Assembly (NCBI GenBank): GCA_900470285.1 | Contig: UCAG01000009.1 | Location: 115,800 to 179,799, forward strand | Length of the DNA stretch: 64,000 nt | Reading direction: 5' to 3' | Source: Hyphomicrobiales bacterium | Lineage (GTDB): Bacteria; Pseudomonadota; Alphaproteobacteria; Rhizobiales; Rhizobiaceae | In this document: positions 17,023 through 25,151 of the stretch, piece by piece | Layout: each line of letters opens with the position of its first letter | Position numbering within the stretch: the stretch's first letter is position 1 | The notes under the pieces: model-generated | The model's database searches: none | Told to the model about the DNA's origin: nothing | What the model saw: the letters and a program-made list of their open reading frames with translations, nothing else | Position numbers and translations under genes: made by a program

Positions 17023-19103
17023 GCGGATTTTCCTTTTTTCACCAGCAGAATTGTGCCGTCATGCTGGATAACCGCATCAAAAGGTGCGGTCACAATGGTG
17101 GAGGTTTCGCGCTCGGTAATGATTGCAGGGCCCGCTACACGGTCGCCGGTCTGTAAAGTACCACGGTCGAAAATACCGGTCGGCAGCATTGCGCCGTTAC
17201 TCGGATCAAACACATCGCGTTGTTGAGCAGGCGCGATGACACGATCGCCATAGCTGACAGTGCCGCTTTGCGTGACGCTTTGTTTGACTTCGACTTTCAC
17301 CGACCATGTGACGATTTCAATTTCCGCACCTTCAATCGGACGACCGAAGAAACGTGCATAATTTTCAAGGAAACGCTCGCGGATTGTCGCCAGTGCCTGA
17401 TCATTAAACGGTGGCTGCGGTGCGGTGACCGGAATTTCCCAGCCCTGACCGGTATAGCGCATGAAGGCGGTGACTTCGCGTTCCAGCGGAGCATCGGTGC
17501 CGCTGCGCACAAAGCTTTCCGCTGCCGTGCTAAGTTCTGCCAGCGTGGCATTGACTGCATCGAGATTGATGCCGGACAATTTAGCCAGATGTGACACCAG
17601 TGCTTCATAGCCGAACGGTGCTTTGAGGAAGCCGATAGCAGAGCCGACACCTGCACCTTGCGGGATCAGGCATTGCTCAACGCCGAGTTTTTCGCACAGA
17701 CGAGCGGCATGTAAAGGTGCGGCACCGCCAAAGGCGATCATAATATTATCGGAGATGTTTTTGCCGTTTTCCACCGCATGAACACGGGCGGCATTGGCCA
17801 TATTCTCATCGACCACTTCACAAATGCCGAAAGCAGCGGAAAGCGGTTTCAGATTGAGCTTGGAGCCGACATCTTTGTCGATGGCTGCTTCTGCATTCTG
17901 TACCGAGAGCTTAATCGCGCCACCGGCGAAATTATCGGCATCAAGCTTGCCGAGCATCAGATCTGCATCGGTAATCGCAGGACGGGTACCGCCGCGCTGA
18001 TAGCAGGCAGGGCCTGGTTCAGAGGCGGCACTTTCAGGGCCGGTCTGGATGCGCCCCATCGAGTCCACCCATGCAATGGAGCCGCCACCTGCGCCGATTT
18101 CGATCATCTCGATCACCGGAATGGAGATCGGCATGCCGGAACCCTTGCAAAAGCGATAGGTGCGGGCGACTTCAAAAGTACGCGCGGTTTTCGGAACGAA
18201 ATTTTCGATCAGGCAAATCTTGGCTGTGGTGCCGCCCATATCGTAGGAAACAACATTCTCAATGCCAAAACGACGGGCAATATCCGCCGCAAAGATCGCA
18301 CCGCCTGCAGGGCCGGATTCCACCAGACGCACCGGAAATTCAGACGCTGTATCAACAGAAATCAGACTGCCGCCGGAATGGATCATGAAGACAGGGCAGG
18401 TTGCACCCATTTCTTTGAGCCGTACCTGCAAACGCGCCAGATAATCGGCCATTTGCGGACGCACATAGGCATTGGCGCAAACTGTGTTGAAGCGTTCAAA
18501 TTCGCGCATTTGCGGCGAGACTTCTGCCGAAATTGAAATCGGCACAGAAAGCTTGCGCTGCAAAATCGCACGGGCGCGGCGCTCATGCTCCGGATTCATA
18601 TAGGAATGGATAAAACCGATGGCGACTGCGCCGAAACCACCTTCTGAAATCGCATCGGCGATTTCTTCCAGCTTTGCCTCATCCAGCGGCTGCAATTCCT
18701 GACCCTGCGCATTCATGCGGCCTTTGACCGTAAAACGATGTTCACGCGCAACCAGAGGGGCAGGGAGTTTCAGATTGAGATCATATTGCTCGAAACGGTT
18801 TTCACTGCGCATTTCGATAACATCACGATAGCCTTCGGTGGTCACAAAAGCTGTCTTGGCACCGCGCCGTTCAATCAGCGCATTGGTGGCCAGCGTGGTG
18901 CCGTGAATAACAATATCAAGTTCGGCAGGGCTGATGCCTGCCTGTTCTGTGACAATGCGGATACCGTCGAGAATTGCCTGTTCCGGTGCGGTATAATTGG
19001 TCAGAACCTTAGTGGAGTAGAGCGTTCCACGCATATCCAGTGCGATATCGGTGAATGTGCCGCCGATATCGGCACCAAGCCGGATGTCGTTTCGGGATGT
19101 CAT
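17019..19103 (-). CDS. hyuA: Hydantoinase A/oxoprolinase family protein
   Basis: 694 aa, the typical HyuA length. The N-terminal actin-like ATPase begins GADIGGTFTDIALD, followed by IVIHGTTLATNALIERRGAK. The central domain carries VESGPAGGAIFAADIAR, VSYDMGGTTAKICLIEN and AFGGAAPLHAARLCEKLG with LIPQGAGVGSAIGF. It provides the ATP-dependent activation of the cyclic substrate for HyuB. Coupled by 4-bp overlaps to the TPP enzyme upstream and hyuB downstream. Confidence 0.9.
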   Translation of the reverse strand: MTSRNDIRLGADIGGTFTDIALDMRGTLYSTKVLTNYTAPEQAILDGIRIVTEQAGISPAELDIVIHGTTLATNALIERRGAKTAFVTTEGYRDVIEMRSENRFEQYDLNLKLPAPLVAREHRFTVKGRMNAQGQELQPLDEAKLEEIADAISEGGFGAVAIGFIHSYMNPEHERRARAILQRKLSVPISISAEVSPQMREFERFNTVCANAYVRPQMADYLARLQVRLKEMGATCPVFMIHSGGSLISVDTASEFPVRLVESGPAGGAIFAADIARRFGIENVVSYDMGGTTAKICLIENFVPKTARTFEVARTYRFCKGSGMPISIPVIEMIEIGAGGGSIAWVDSMGRIQTGPESAASEPGPACYQRGGTRPAITDADLMLGKLDADNFAGGAIKLSVQNAEAAIDKDVGSKLNLKPLSAAFGICEVVDENMANAARVHAVENGKNISDNIMIAFGGAAPLHAARLCEKLGVEQCLIPQGAGVGSAIGFLKAPFGYEALVSHLAKLSGINLDAVNATLAELSTAAESFVRSGTDAPLEREVTAFMRYTGQGWEIPVTAPQPPFNDQALATIRERFLENYARFFGRPIEGAEIEIVTWSVKVEVKQSVTQSGTVSYGDRVIAPAQQRDVFDPSNGAMLPTGIFDRGTLQTGDRVAGPAIITERETSTIVTAPFDAVIQHDGTILLVKKGKSA

Positions 19104-20764
19104 GCCATTTCCTTCGCTGCCAATGCGGCGGCGCGCATCTGGCTTAATGTCTGGCGGGGTGTAAGGGCTTCCGGTGAAATATTGAGTTCCAGCACCGCGC
19201 CGGTTTTAGACGCTGCAGCACGTTCAAAAGCGGCGGCGAAATCTGCCGTGGTCTCCACCCGCTCCGCATGGAAACGGTAGGATTTTGCCAGTGTCACAAA
19301 GTCCGGATTTTCCATTGTGGTGCCGGAGACCCGTGCCGGATAATTTTTTTCCTGATGGGCGCGGATGGTGCCGTAAATCCCGTTATTGAGAATAAGGATG
19401 ATCGGCTGCGCACCGGCCTGCATGGCGGAGCCGAGTTCCTGACAATTCATCTGGAAATCACCGTCACCGGCAAAGCAGATCACCATGCGCTCAGGCTCGG
19501 CCACTTTGGCGGCAATTGCTGCGGGTACGCCATAGCCCATGGCACCGGATTGCGGGGCGAGCAATCGTGCTTTGGCACCGAATTTTGCAAACTTATTCGG
19601 CCAGACAGTGAAATTGCCTGCGCCATTGGTCAGGATCATGTCTTCCGGCAGGCGGTCGCGCAAATAGGCCATCACTGCAACCATATCCACCGGTGACGGC
19701 TGGGCAGGTGCATCAAAACTGGTGAGATAAGCTTCGCGCGCGGCTTTGCGCCAGTCTGCCCATGCACCGCTGACCGGTTGCAGGTTCTGCGCAAAACTGT
19801 TCGGACAGGCGTGAATGCCCAAATCCGGAACATAGATTTTGCCGATTTCCACATCGGACGGATGCACATGGATCAGCTTCTGCTGCGGCACTGGTACATT
19901 GAGCAATGTATAGCCGTCGGTGGTCATCTCACCAAAGCGGACATTGATCGCCAGAATAAGATCGGCATCACGGATCAGTGTTTTGACATGGGGCAGCATA
20001 CCGACGCCAGCTTCACCGACAAAGGCTGAAGAGAAGTTGTCGAACTGATCCTGATAGCGGAAGGCAGCAACCACCGGAATGTCGGATTGTTCGGTGAAAC
20101 TTTGTAGTGCTGCACGACCGGCTTCAGTCCAGTTGGTGCCGCCCATCAGAATGACCGGCTTTTTAGCGGTTTTCAGCATTTGTTGTGCTGTCGTCATTGT
20201 TTCTGCCTGCGGGGCAGGGGAGGCGATCTTAGCCAGTGCGGTCAGAGGTGCTTTGTCTGTCAGGCTGGTCAGCATATCTTCCGGCAGTGCAATCACCACA
20301 GGCCCCGGACGGCCGGTTGTGGCTATTGCCCATGCACGCGCCAGAATTTCCGGAATACGTTCAACCTGATCGATCTGCACCGCCCATTTTGCAACAGTGC
20401 CGAACATGGCGCGGTAGTCGATTTCCTGAAAAGCTTCACGGCCGATCATATCGGTGCCGACCTGACCGATAAACAGCAGCATTGGCGCGCTGTCCTGCAT
20501 GGCCGTATGCACGCCGATGGAGGCATTGGTTGCGCCGGGGCCACGGGTAACAAAGCAAAGGCCGGGGGTATTGGTTAGTTTGCCGTAAGCGGCAGCCATA
20601 AATGCAGCGCCGCCTTCATTGCGGCACAGGATATAATCCAGCTTGCCTGTTGTGTCATGAAGTGCGTCCAGCACTGCCAGATAGCTTTCTCCCGGAACAC
20701 CGAAACTCTTACGCGCTCCAAGCGCGATCAGACTTTCAACAAGGAGCTGTCCCCCGTTGCGCAT
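19100..20764 (-). CDS. Thiamine-pyrophosphate enzyme, acetolactate synthase-like
   Basis: 554 aa from the ATG at 20764, which follows GGGAGGTAAAGGCATA; an earlier in-frame ATG would place this ribosome site inside the gene. Three TPP-enzyme domains are visible: N-terminal with the catalytic Glu in CRNEGGAAFMAAAYGK and TRGPGATNASIGVHTA, a central domain (PVILMGGTNWTEAG), and the C-terminal TPP motif FAGDGDFQMNCQELGSAMQA ending in LILNNGIYG. It probably decarboxylates or condenses a 2-oxo acid. It opens the six-gene operon; acetolactate synthesis itself is unlikely given the hydantoinase neighbours. Confidence 0.85.
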   Translation of the reverse strand: MRNGGQLLVESLIALGARKSFGVPGESYLAVLDALHDTTGKLDYILCRNEGGAAFMAAAYGKLTNTPGLCFVTRGPGATNASIGVHTAMQDSAPMLLFIGQVGTDMIGREAFQEIDYRAMFGTVAKWAVQIDQVERIPEILARAWAIATTGRPGPVVIALPEDMLTSLTDKAPLTALAKIASPAPQAETMTTAQQMLKTAKKPVILMGGTNWTEAGRAALQSFTEQSDIPVVAAFRYQDQFDNFSSAFVGEAGVGMLPHVKTLIRDADLILAINVRFGEMTTDGYTLLNVPVPQQKLIHVHPSDVEIGKIYVPDLGIHACPNSFAQNLQPVSGAWADWRKAAREAYLTSFDAPAQPSPVDMVAVMAYLRDRLPEDMILTNGAGNFTVWPNKFAKFGAKARLLAPQSGAMGYGVPAAIAAKVAEPERMVICFAGDGDFQMNCQELGSAMQAGAQPIILILNNGIYGTIRAHQEKNYPARVSGTTMENPDFVTLAKSYRFHAERVETTADFAAAFERAAASKTGAVLELNISPEALTPRQTLSQMRAAALAAKEMA

Positions 20765-20854
20765 TATGCCTTTACCTCCCGACATATAAATTCGCAAAAA
20801 CCGGAAATACGCATGACCGGCGGAGATTATAAATGCATGTCAGATCACGTACAG

Positions 20855-20894
20855 AAATCAAGAAAACACGTTAATCGACAAGTTTTACTTGTCT
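20855..20894. promoter_or_regulatory. Shared 40-bp operator-like element, copy B (catabolic operon)
   Basis: Located about 90 bp upstream of the TPP-enzyme start, in the gap shared with the divergent chromate transporter. It aligns ungapped with copy A (10990-11029). It contains the inverted repeat GACAAG-TTTTA-CTTGTC and the same leading AAATCAAGAAAA. Two such copies, one before each operon of the same gene group, point to one transcription factor. Confidence 0.65.
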
Positions 20895-21012
20895 GAATGG
20901 GCACGCAAAATATTTTGTGTCATTTGTCTGACATTCAGGCACTTTATGAGCCGGTTGATTTGGCTCGGATTAAATCTCAGGCAGAAACAAAGCGTTGCGG
21001 ATGAGGGGCATA

Positions 21013-22245
21013 ATGCGCTCAGGAAATGAAAGCGGATTACTGACAAAACCGGCACAGGGTTCGTGTGCTGAAGTTTTCCGCGTGTTTCTTAAACTCGGGC
21101 TGACATCGTTTGGCGGGCCGGTTGCACATCTGGGCTATTACAGAGACGAGCTTGTCGTGCGCCGCAAGTGGATGGATGAAGCCGGTTATGCCGATCTGGT
21201 CGCATTGTGCCAGTTTTTGCCCGGCCCTGCATCCAGTCAGGTTGCTTTTGCGCTTGGTCTTTTACGCGGTAATGGTCTTGCCGGTGGTCTGGCGGCTTCA
21301 CTGGCCTTCACACTGCCATCAGCGCTCCTTCTCGTAGTTTTTGCTCTGGGCGCGGCATCGTTAACCGGTGTGTATGCGGAAGGCCTGCTGCACGGTCTGA
21401 AACTGGTTGCCGTGGCGATTGTCGCGCAGGCGGTCTGGGGGATGGCGCGTAGTCTGACACCGGATAAGCCCCGCGTTTTCATTGCGCTTTCAGCAATCGG
21501 GCTTGTGGTTTTTGTGGCGGGAGCAATCGGGCAGATCGCTGCTATTACCGGCGGTGCCATGCTTGGCCTGTGGCTTTGCCGCGGGAATGGTGCGGTTGTG
21601 ACCGGCAATCTGAAATTTCCCGTATCGCGCAGAGGTGGTATTATAGCTCTGAGCTTGTTTGCGGTTTTATTCGCATTTTTGCCGGTGCTGACCGCCGTTA
21701 CGGGATATCAGCCTGTTGCCGTGTTTGATGCTTTTTATCGTGCCGGTTCGCTTGTTTTTGGTGGCGGGCATGTGGTTTTGCCGCTGTTGCAGGCAGAAGT
21801 TGTGACACCGCAATGGGTGAGCAAAGAGGCGTTTCTGGCAGGTTATGGACTGGCGCAGGCTGTACCGGGGCCGTTATTCACATTCGCAGCCTATCTTGGT
21901 GCGGTAATGCAACCGGAGCCAAACGGAATTTCCGGTGCTTCTATAGCTGTGATCGCGATATTCCTGCCGGGCTTGCTGCTTGTTTATGGTATGCTTCCTT
22001 TTTGGGACAGATTGCGTTTACGCCCGACAGCACAGGCGGCAATGCGTGGTGCCAATGCAGCGGTTGTCGGCATTCTCGGCGCGGCACTGTATAATCCCGT
22101 ATGGACAGGGGCGGTTTTTACCAATCAGGATTTTGCGCTGGCACTGACAGGGTTTTTGCTGCTCACAGTCTGGAAAGTGCAGCCCTGGATTGTTGTCGTT
22201 CTGCTGGCCTTTGCAGGAATGATGATGCCGCTTCTGCCGTTGTAA
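21013..22245 (+). CDS. chrA: Chromate transporter ChrA (CHR family, two-domain)
   Basis: About 410 aa from the ATG at 21013 (GAGGGG just upstream); an in-frame ATG at 21001 is the alternative. It has about ten membrane segments in two homologous halves. The first half carries FLKLGLTSFGGPVAHLGYYRD, split here as FLKLGLTSFGGP and VAHLGYYRDELV, with LVALCQFLPGPASSQVAF; the second carries FYRAGSLVFGGGHVVLPLL and YGLAQAVPGPLFTFAAYLG. These are the diagnostic CHR motifs (FGG, PGP). It should export chromate in exchange for sulphate or a proton. It is divergent from the catabolic operon and apparently unrelated to it. Confidence 0.9.
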   Translation: MRSGNESGLLTKPAQGSCAEVFRVFLKLGLTSFGGPVAHLGYYRDELVVRRKWMDEAGYADLVALCQFLPGPASSQVAFALGLLRGNGLAGGLAASLAFTLPSALLLVVFALGAASLTGVYAEGLLHGLKLVAVAIVAQAVWGMARSLTPDKPRVFIALSAIGLVVFVAGAIGQIAAITGGAMLGLWLCRGNGAVVTGNLKFPVSRRGGIIALSLFAVLFAFLPVLTAVTGYQPVAVFDAFYRAGSLVFGGGHVVLPLLQAEVVTPQWVSKEAFLAGYGLAQAVPGPLFTFAAYLGAVMQPEPNGISGASIAVIAIFLPGLLLVYGMLPFWDRLRLRPTAQAAMRGANAAVVGILGAALYNPVWTGAVFTNQDFALALTGFLLLTVWKVQPWIVVVLLAFAGMMMPLLPL

Positions 22246-22368
22246 TTGAAGCGGCAGATGGTTCGTTAAATCCTTGAATAATCCCGGCAAACTCTTTGCA
22301 TCGCTATACTAGCCGGAGTTAAACCGGAAGTGTGCTGCTTTCTTTGTCGGGTCTGATCGGAATTTAGT

Positions 22369-22830
22369 GTGAAATTAGAAATACGTTTGGCGGCGAAAGC
22401 TGAAAAATCAATCATAAGCGCTTTCATGACGGAATATTTTGCTGAAATGCGTGCTTATGAAGAGACAGATGATGATTATCCATATTTTGACTTATACTGG
22501 TCAGAAGCAGACAGATGGCCATATCTGATATCTTTTGAGGGAAAAGATATTGGTTTTGCCTTTATCAATAACTGGTCACCTTCCGGCAAAGGCACAGATT
22601 ATTCGTTTGCGGAATTTTTCATTCTGAAAGATTACCGTAAGCAGGGATTGGCAGGCTATGCAGCTGTTGAGATTTTGCAAATGCATAACGGGTTTTGGGA
22701 ACTGCGTGTCGCGCCCAAAAATACAACTGCTCTTCATTTCTGGCAGGCTGTGATCAGATCAGCTCAAGCTGATTATGTTGAAAAATTTGAAACCGAAGAG
22801 GATCTGATTTTCCGCTTCCGGCCATTATAG
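22369..22830 (+). CDS. GNAT-family N-acetyltransferase
   Basis: 153 aa beginning at a GTG. The acetyl-CoA binding region is visible as FAEFFILKDYRKQGLAGYAA (R/Q-x-x-G-x-A type loop), followed by the C-terminal ELRVAPKNTTALHFWQAVI, the usual strand-helix closing the GNAT fold. The substrate is not predictable. It stands as a single gene between chrA and the lipocalin gene. Confidence 0.75.
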   Translation: MKLEIRLAAKAEKSIISAFMTEYFAEMRAYEETDDDYPYFDLYWSEADRWPYLISFEGKDIGFAFINNWSPSGKGTDYSFAEFFILKDYRKQGLAGYAAVEILQMHNGFWELRVAPKNTTALHFWQAVIRSAQADYVEKFETEEDLIFRFRPL

Positions 22831-22923
22831 CGGCAGCATTTACGCTGATTTTTGTTCTGCTCCGTAGTTTCGGGAACTCTCAATACTTATATGCGTTCAC
22901 ATTATAACTGACGGGAGTTTGTT

Positions 22924-23460
22924 ATGAGTGCGAAAAAGCTATTGTTGGCCGCTGTCGGTCTGTTTGCCGGATATAAATTGTACAAAGCCGCTAATCCGAA
23001 AATCCCTGAGAATGTGGTGCCGGTCAGCGGTTTCGAACTCAGCCGGTATTTGGGGAGGTGGTTTGAAGTCGCTCGTGTAGAGAACCGGTTTGAAAAAGGC
23101 CTGATTAAAACGACCGCTGAATATACACTCAATGGTGACGGCACAGTTAATGTGCTGAACAGTGGTATTGATGAAATCTCCGGCCGGCATAAGCATGCAT
23201 CCGGAACTGCTGTTTTCGTGCGCAGCCAATCTGAGGGCGCGTTGAAGGTATCGTTTTTCGGCCCGTTTTATGGCGATTATAACATAGTCGCTTTGGATGA
23301 AGATTACCGCTGGGCAATTATTGTCGGGTCAAGCCCGAAGTATTTTTGGGTTCTCTCCCGTACGGCTGAAATACCAGAGGAGTTAAAAGATCGGGCAATT
23401 AAAGTTGCATCTGAGGTTGGTGTTGATCCTGACAATATTAACTGGGTGCAACAATTTTAA
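22924..23460 (+). CDS. Bacterial lipocalin (Blc-like)
   Basis: 178 aa. A hydrophobic N-terminal anchor (about residues 5-20, LLLAAVGLFAGYKLY) precedes the lipocalin signature LSRYLGRWFEVARVENRFEK (the GxW motif). Further conserved strands follow: NSGIDEISGRHKHASGTAVF, then VSFFGPFYGDYNIVALDEDY, then AIIVGSSPKYFWVLSRT. Unlike E. coli Blc there is no lipobox cysteine, so it is probably held by the uncleaved N-terminal helix. Lipocalins of this type bind lysophospholipids or fatty acids in the envelope. The ATG follows ACGGGAGTTTGTT. Confidence 0.88.
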   Translation: MSAKKLLLAAVGLFAGYKLYKAANPKIPENVVPVSGFELSRYLGRWFEVARVENRFEKGLIKTTAEYTLNGDGTVNVLNSGIDEISGRHKHASGTAVFVRSQSEGALKVSFFGPFYGDYNIVALDEDYRWAIIVGSSPKYFWVLSRTAEIPEELKDRAIKVASEVGVDPDNINWVQQF

Positions 23461-23615
23461 AAATAAATGCTGTCTTGATCTTTTTTAAGACACAATCGCT
23501 ATCTATATAGGTTTAAGACATTGCTAAGCAGCGCGTTTCTCACAGCGCTCGCAAATGTCCTCATCTATTTAAGTTTTTGACCACGGATGTACTGGCACTA
23601 ACAATTAAAAGATGA

Positions 23616-23948
23616 TCAGGAAGGTCGGTGCATTTTTGCCCCGGCCTTTTTTATTGTCTGTTTGGGTGCGGCGGGTTGGGACTGTGAAGCTTTTAACTTC
23701 GCAGCTTTTTCAGCTGCCTTTTTCGCTTCCAACAATTTGGTTGCACATTTATTTTTAGCCATTGCTATATTGAGCTTGGCTTGGCCGGTTTCATCAATGA
23801 GGGGCTTGGCTGTTTCGAGATTTCGGCACCATTCTATATCTCTCACATGCTCTGATACGCAGCCGGTTAGTCCGATAAGAGAGAATGCAACGATAAAAAT
23901 GCGGATCAGTGAGGTGCCGGTTCGTGTGGTCTCAATAGTTTGATCCAT
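23616..23948 (-). CDS. Small putative lipoprotein, Lys/Ala-rich
   Basis: 110 aa from the ATG at 23948, which follows GGGGGCGAAAC; a longer reading frame exists but would put the signal sequence internally. The N-terminus has a membrane-inserting stretch (RIFIVAFSLIGLTGC) with an LTGC lipobox, so it should be lipid-anchored at Cys. The mature part is short, with ECRN-like WCRNLETAKPLIDE and then a Lys/Ala coil (KKAAEKAAKLKA). I do not recognise a family; such proteins occur as uncharacterised envelope lipoproteins in Brucellaceae. Confidence 0.6.
   Translation of the reverse strand: MDQTIETTRTGTSLIRIFIVAFSLIGLTGCVSEHVRDIEWCRNLETAKPLIDETGQAKLNIAMAKNKCATKLLEAKKAAEKAAKLKASQSQPAAPKQTIKKAGAKMHRPS
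23621..23653 (+). terminator. Terminator downstream of the lipocalin gene
   Basis: AGGTCGG pairs (one G-U) with CCGGCCT around a T-rich loop and is followed by TTTTTT on the plus strand. It overlaps the last codons of the convergent lipoprotein gene. Confidence 0.6.
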
Positions 23949-24160
23949 GTTTCGCCCCCGTATTATTCTTCTGACAGGAATTGAACAGCGACTTTCATAG
24001 CAAAGCAAGAGCAATTAACTATGGGTCTTCATATGTGAGGACAAGATCACACAAATAAAGCAAATGAATGAGGCGCTTGAACGCTGTCTTTTTTGTTACC
24101 GGCTTGCATTGACACAAGCAGTTTCGCCTCTAGCTGCTGTAGGTTACTACATTTGATCTT

Positions 24161-24210
24161 AGAGCATAATTCCTTAAAGCTGGATCAGTTTAAGGTAAAA
24201 TTATGCTCTA
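24161..24210. repeat. Intergenic palindromic repeat, copy 1
   Basis: An almost perfect stem with arms AGAGCATAATT / AATTATGCTCT and inner CCTTAAA / TTTAAGG. A second copy with only a few changes lies at 56518-56566. It sits just downstream of the LprI gene. The two copies show it is a dispersed short repeat of the kind common in Rhizobiales intergenic regions; a role in transcript ends is possible. Confidence 0.7.
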
Positions 24211-24223
24211 ACATAGGGAAAGC

Positions 24224-24631
24224 TTAATCGCCTGACGGTACGGGACACGAAAGATCGCCTTCTTCGCAGTTGAGATAGTCGGATAATTGTTTGCTACGTG
24301 CCGTTGTTAATTGCGTCCTGCATGATGCAACCATCATCGGATGGATGCTGCCTCCAGATGTTGTTGAGGTTGCAAAGTTACATTCCGCGTCTCTGAACTT
24401 CATCCAAAGGCGTTGTGAAGTTATCAATAATTTCTTGGCTTCTTCATCATCAGCTAAACGTTTTTCTATTTTTTTATAGTTTTCATTAAGTTGTTTATCA
24501 ACTTTAGCTAATTCATCGCTTGCGCATTTGGTCATAGTTGACTGGTCTTCTGCCTTGTTGCAGTCAACTGATGCATAAGCCGGCAGCGATACAAAGATTG
24601 ATCCTAAAGCAACCAAAGTAACGAACTTCAT
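24224..24631 (-). CDS. LprI/DUF1311-family periplasmic protein (possible lysozyme inhibitor)
   Basis: 135 aa. A cleavable signal peptide (MKFVTLVALGSIFVSLPAYA) is followed by the DUF1311 pattern with conserved cysteines: DCNKAEDQSTMTKCASDELA, then KKLLITSQRLWMKFRDAECN and a final Cys in ASCRTQLTTAR. In M. tuberculosis the related lipoprotein LprI inhibits host lysozyme; here a secreted, non-lipidated form is predicted. The C-terminus has an extra Cys pair (NCEEGDLSC). It is a single gene. Confidence 0.8.
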   Translation of the reverse strand: MKFVTLVALGSIFVSLPAYASVDCNKAEDQSTMTKCASDELAKVDKQLNENYKKIEKRLADDEEAKKLLITSQRLWMKFRDAECNFATSTTSGGSIHPMMVASCRTQLTTARSKQLSDYLNCEEGDLSCPVPSGD

Positions 24632-25151
24632 TTATACCTCCCTCTGCAATTTCGAAGAGTGAAGCGTGACTTTGATTACAAAGCAAGAAGTATTTTTTGA
24701 AGTTATACCTTCGTCAGCAATACTCGTGATGCGTTTGTCAGTTGTTGATATGCACGACAACCTTGATCCACGGAGAACCAGAGTTTTCCGGCTTTGAATT
24801 CAGAGCGGCGGGAGCGCCAATGAGTTGAGAAATTGTGCTGAGAAATTTGGGCCGGACTACATTGTCTAAGGCAAAAAATGAAGCGACCATTGCCTGACAT
24901 AAACTGATGGCGGCTGTTTTATTGCAGATAAGCAGGCTTTCAACGACTTCTGCGGTTATAGGGATCATCATAATCAATAGTTGACATTAAGAGTCCTCTT
25001 TATAATATTAGATAAATCTAACATACTGCTGAATGCTTTTTAAACATTTCATTTCACGGCCAGATCAACCTTTTGAGCCATGCAGTCATATATGCTGCCA
25101 ATATTTTATTTTTACTGATCTGTGCCGTCAGCTCTCCGTCAGGGATGCAGA
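24632..25151. promoter_or_regulatory. Upstream region of the siderophore locus with promoter and palindrome
   Basis: This 520-bp gap has no gene I trust; two short overlapping minus-strand frames (24703-24977) look random. Near its right part there is TTGACA (24981-24986) followed by TATAAT (25001-25006) or TAATAT (25003-25008). Overlapping the downstream edge of the -10 lies TTAGATAAATCTAA (25008-25021), with 6-bp arms. Its position and resemblance to the rhizobial Irr/ICE half-sites suggest an iron-responsive operator for the N-hydroxylase gene. That is inference. Confidence 0.4.

Noticed and set aside
17778..18536. Plus-strand frame of 252 codons opposite hyuA
   Set aside because: It mirrors the hyuA coding sequence; its His/Arg/Ala-rich product has no family resemblance.
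24703..24977. Two overlapping minus-strand frames of 65 and 79 codons
   Set aside because: They exclude each other, show no domain or signal sequence and lie next to the siderophore promoter region.
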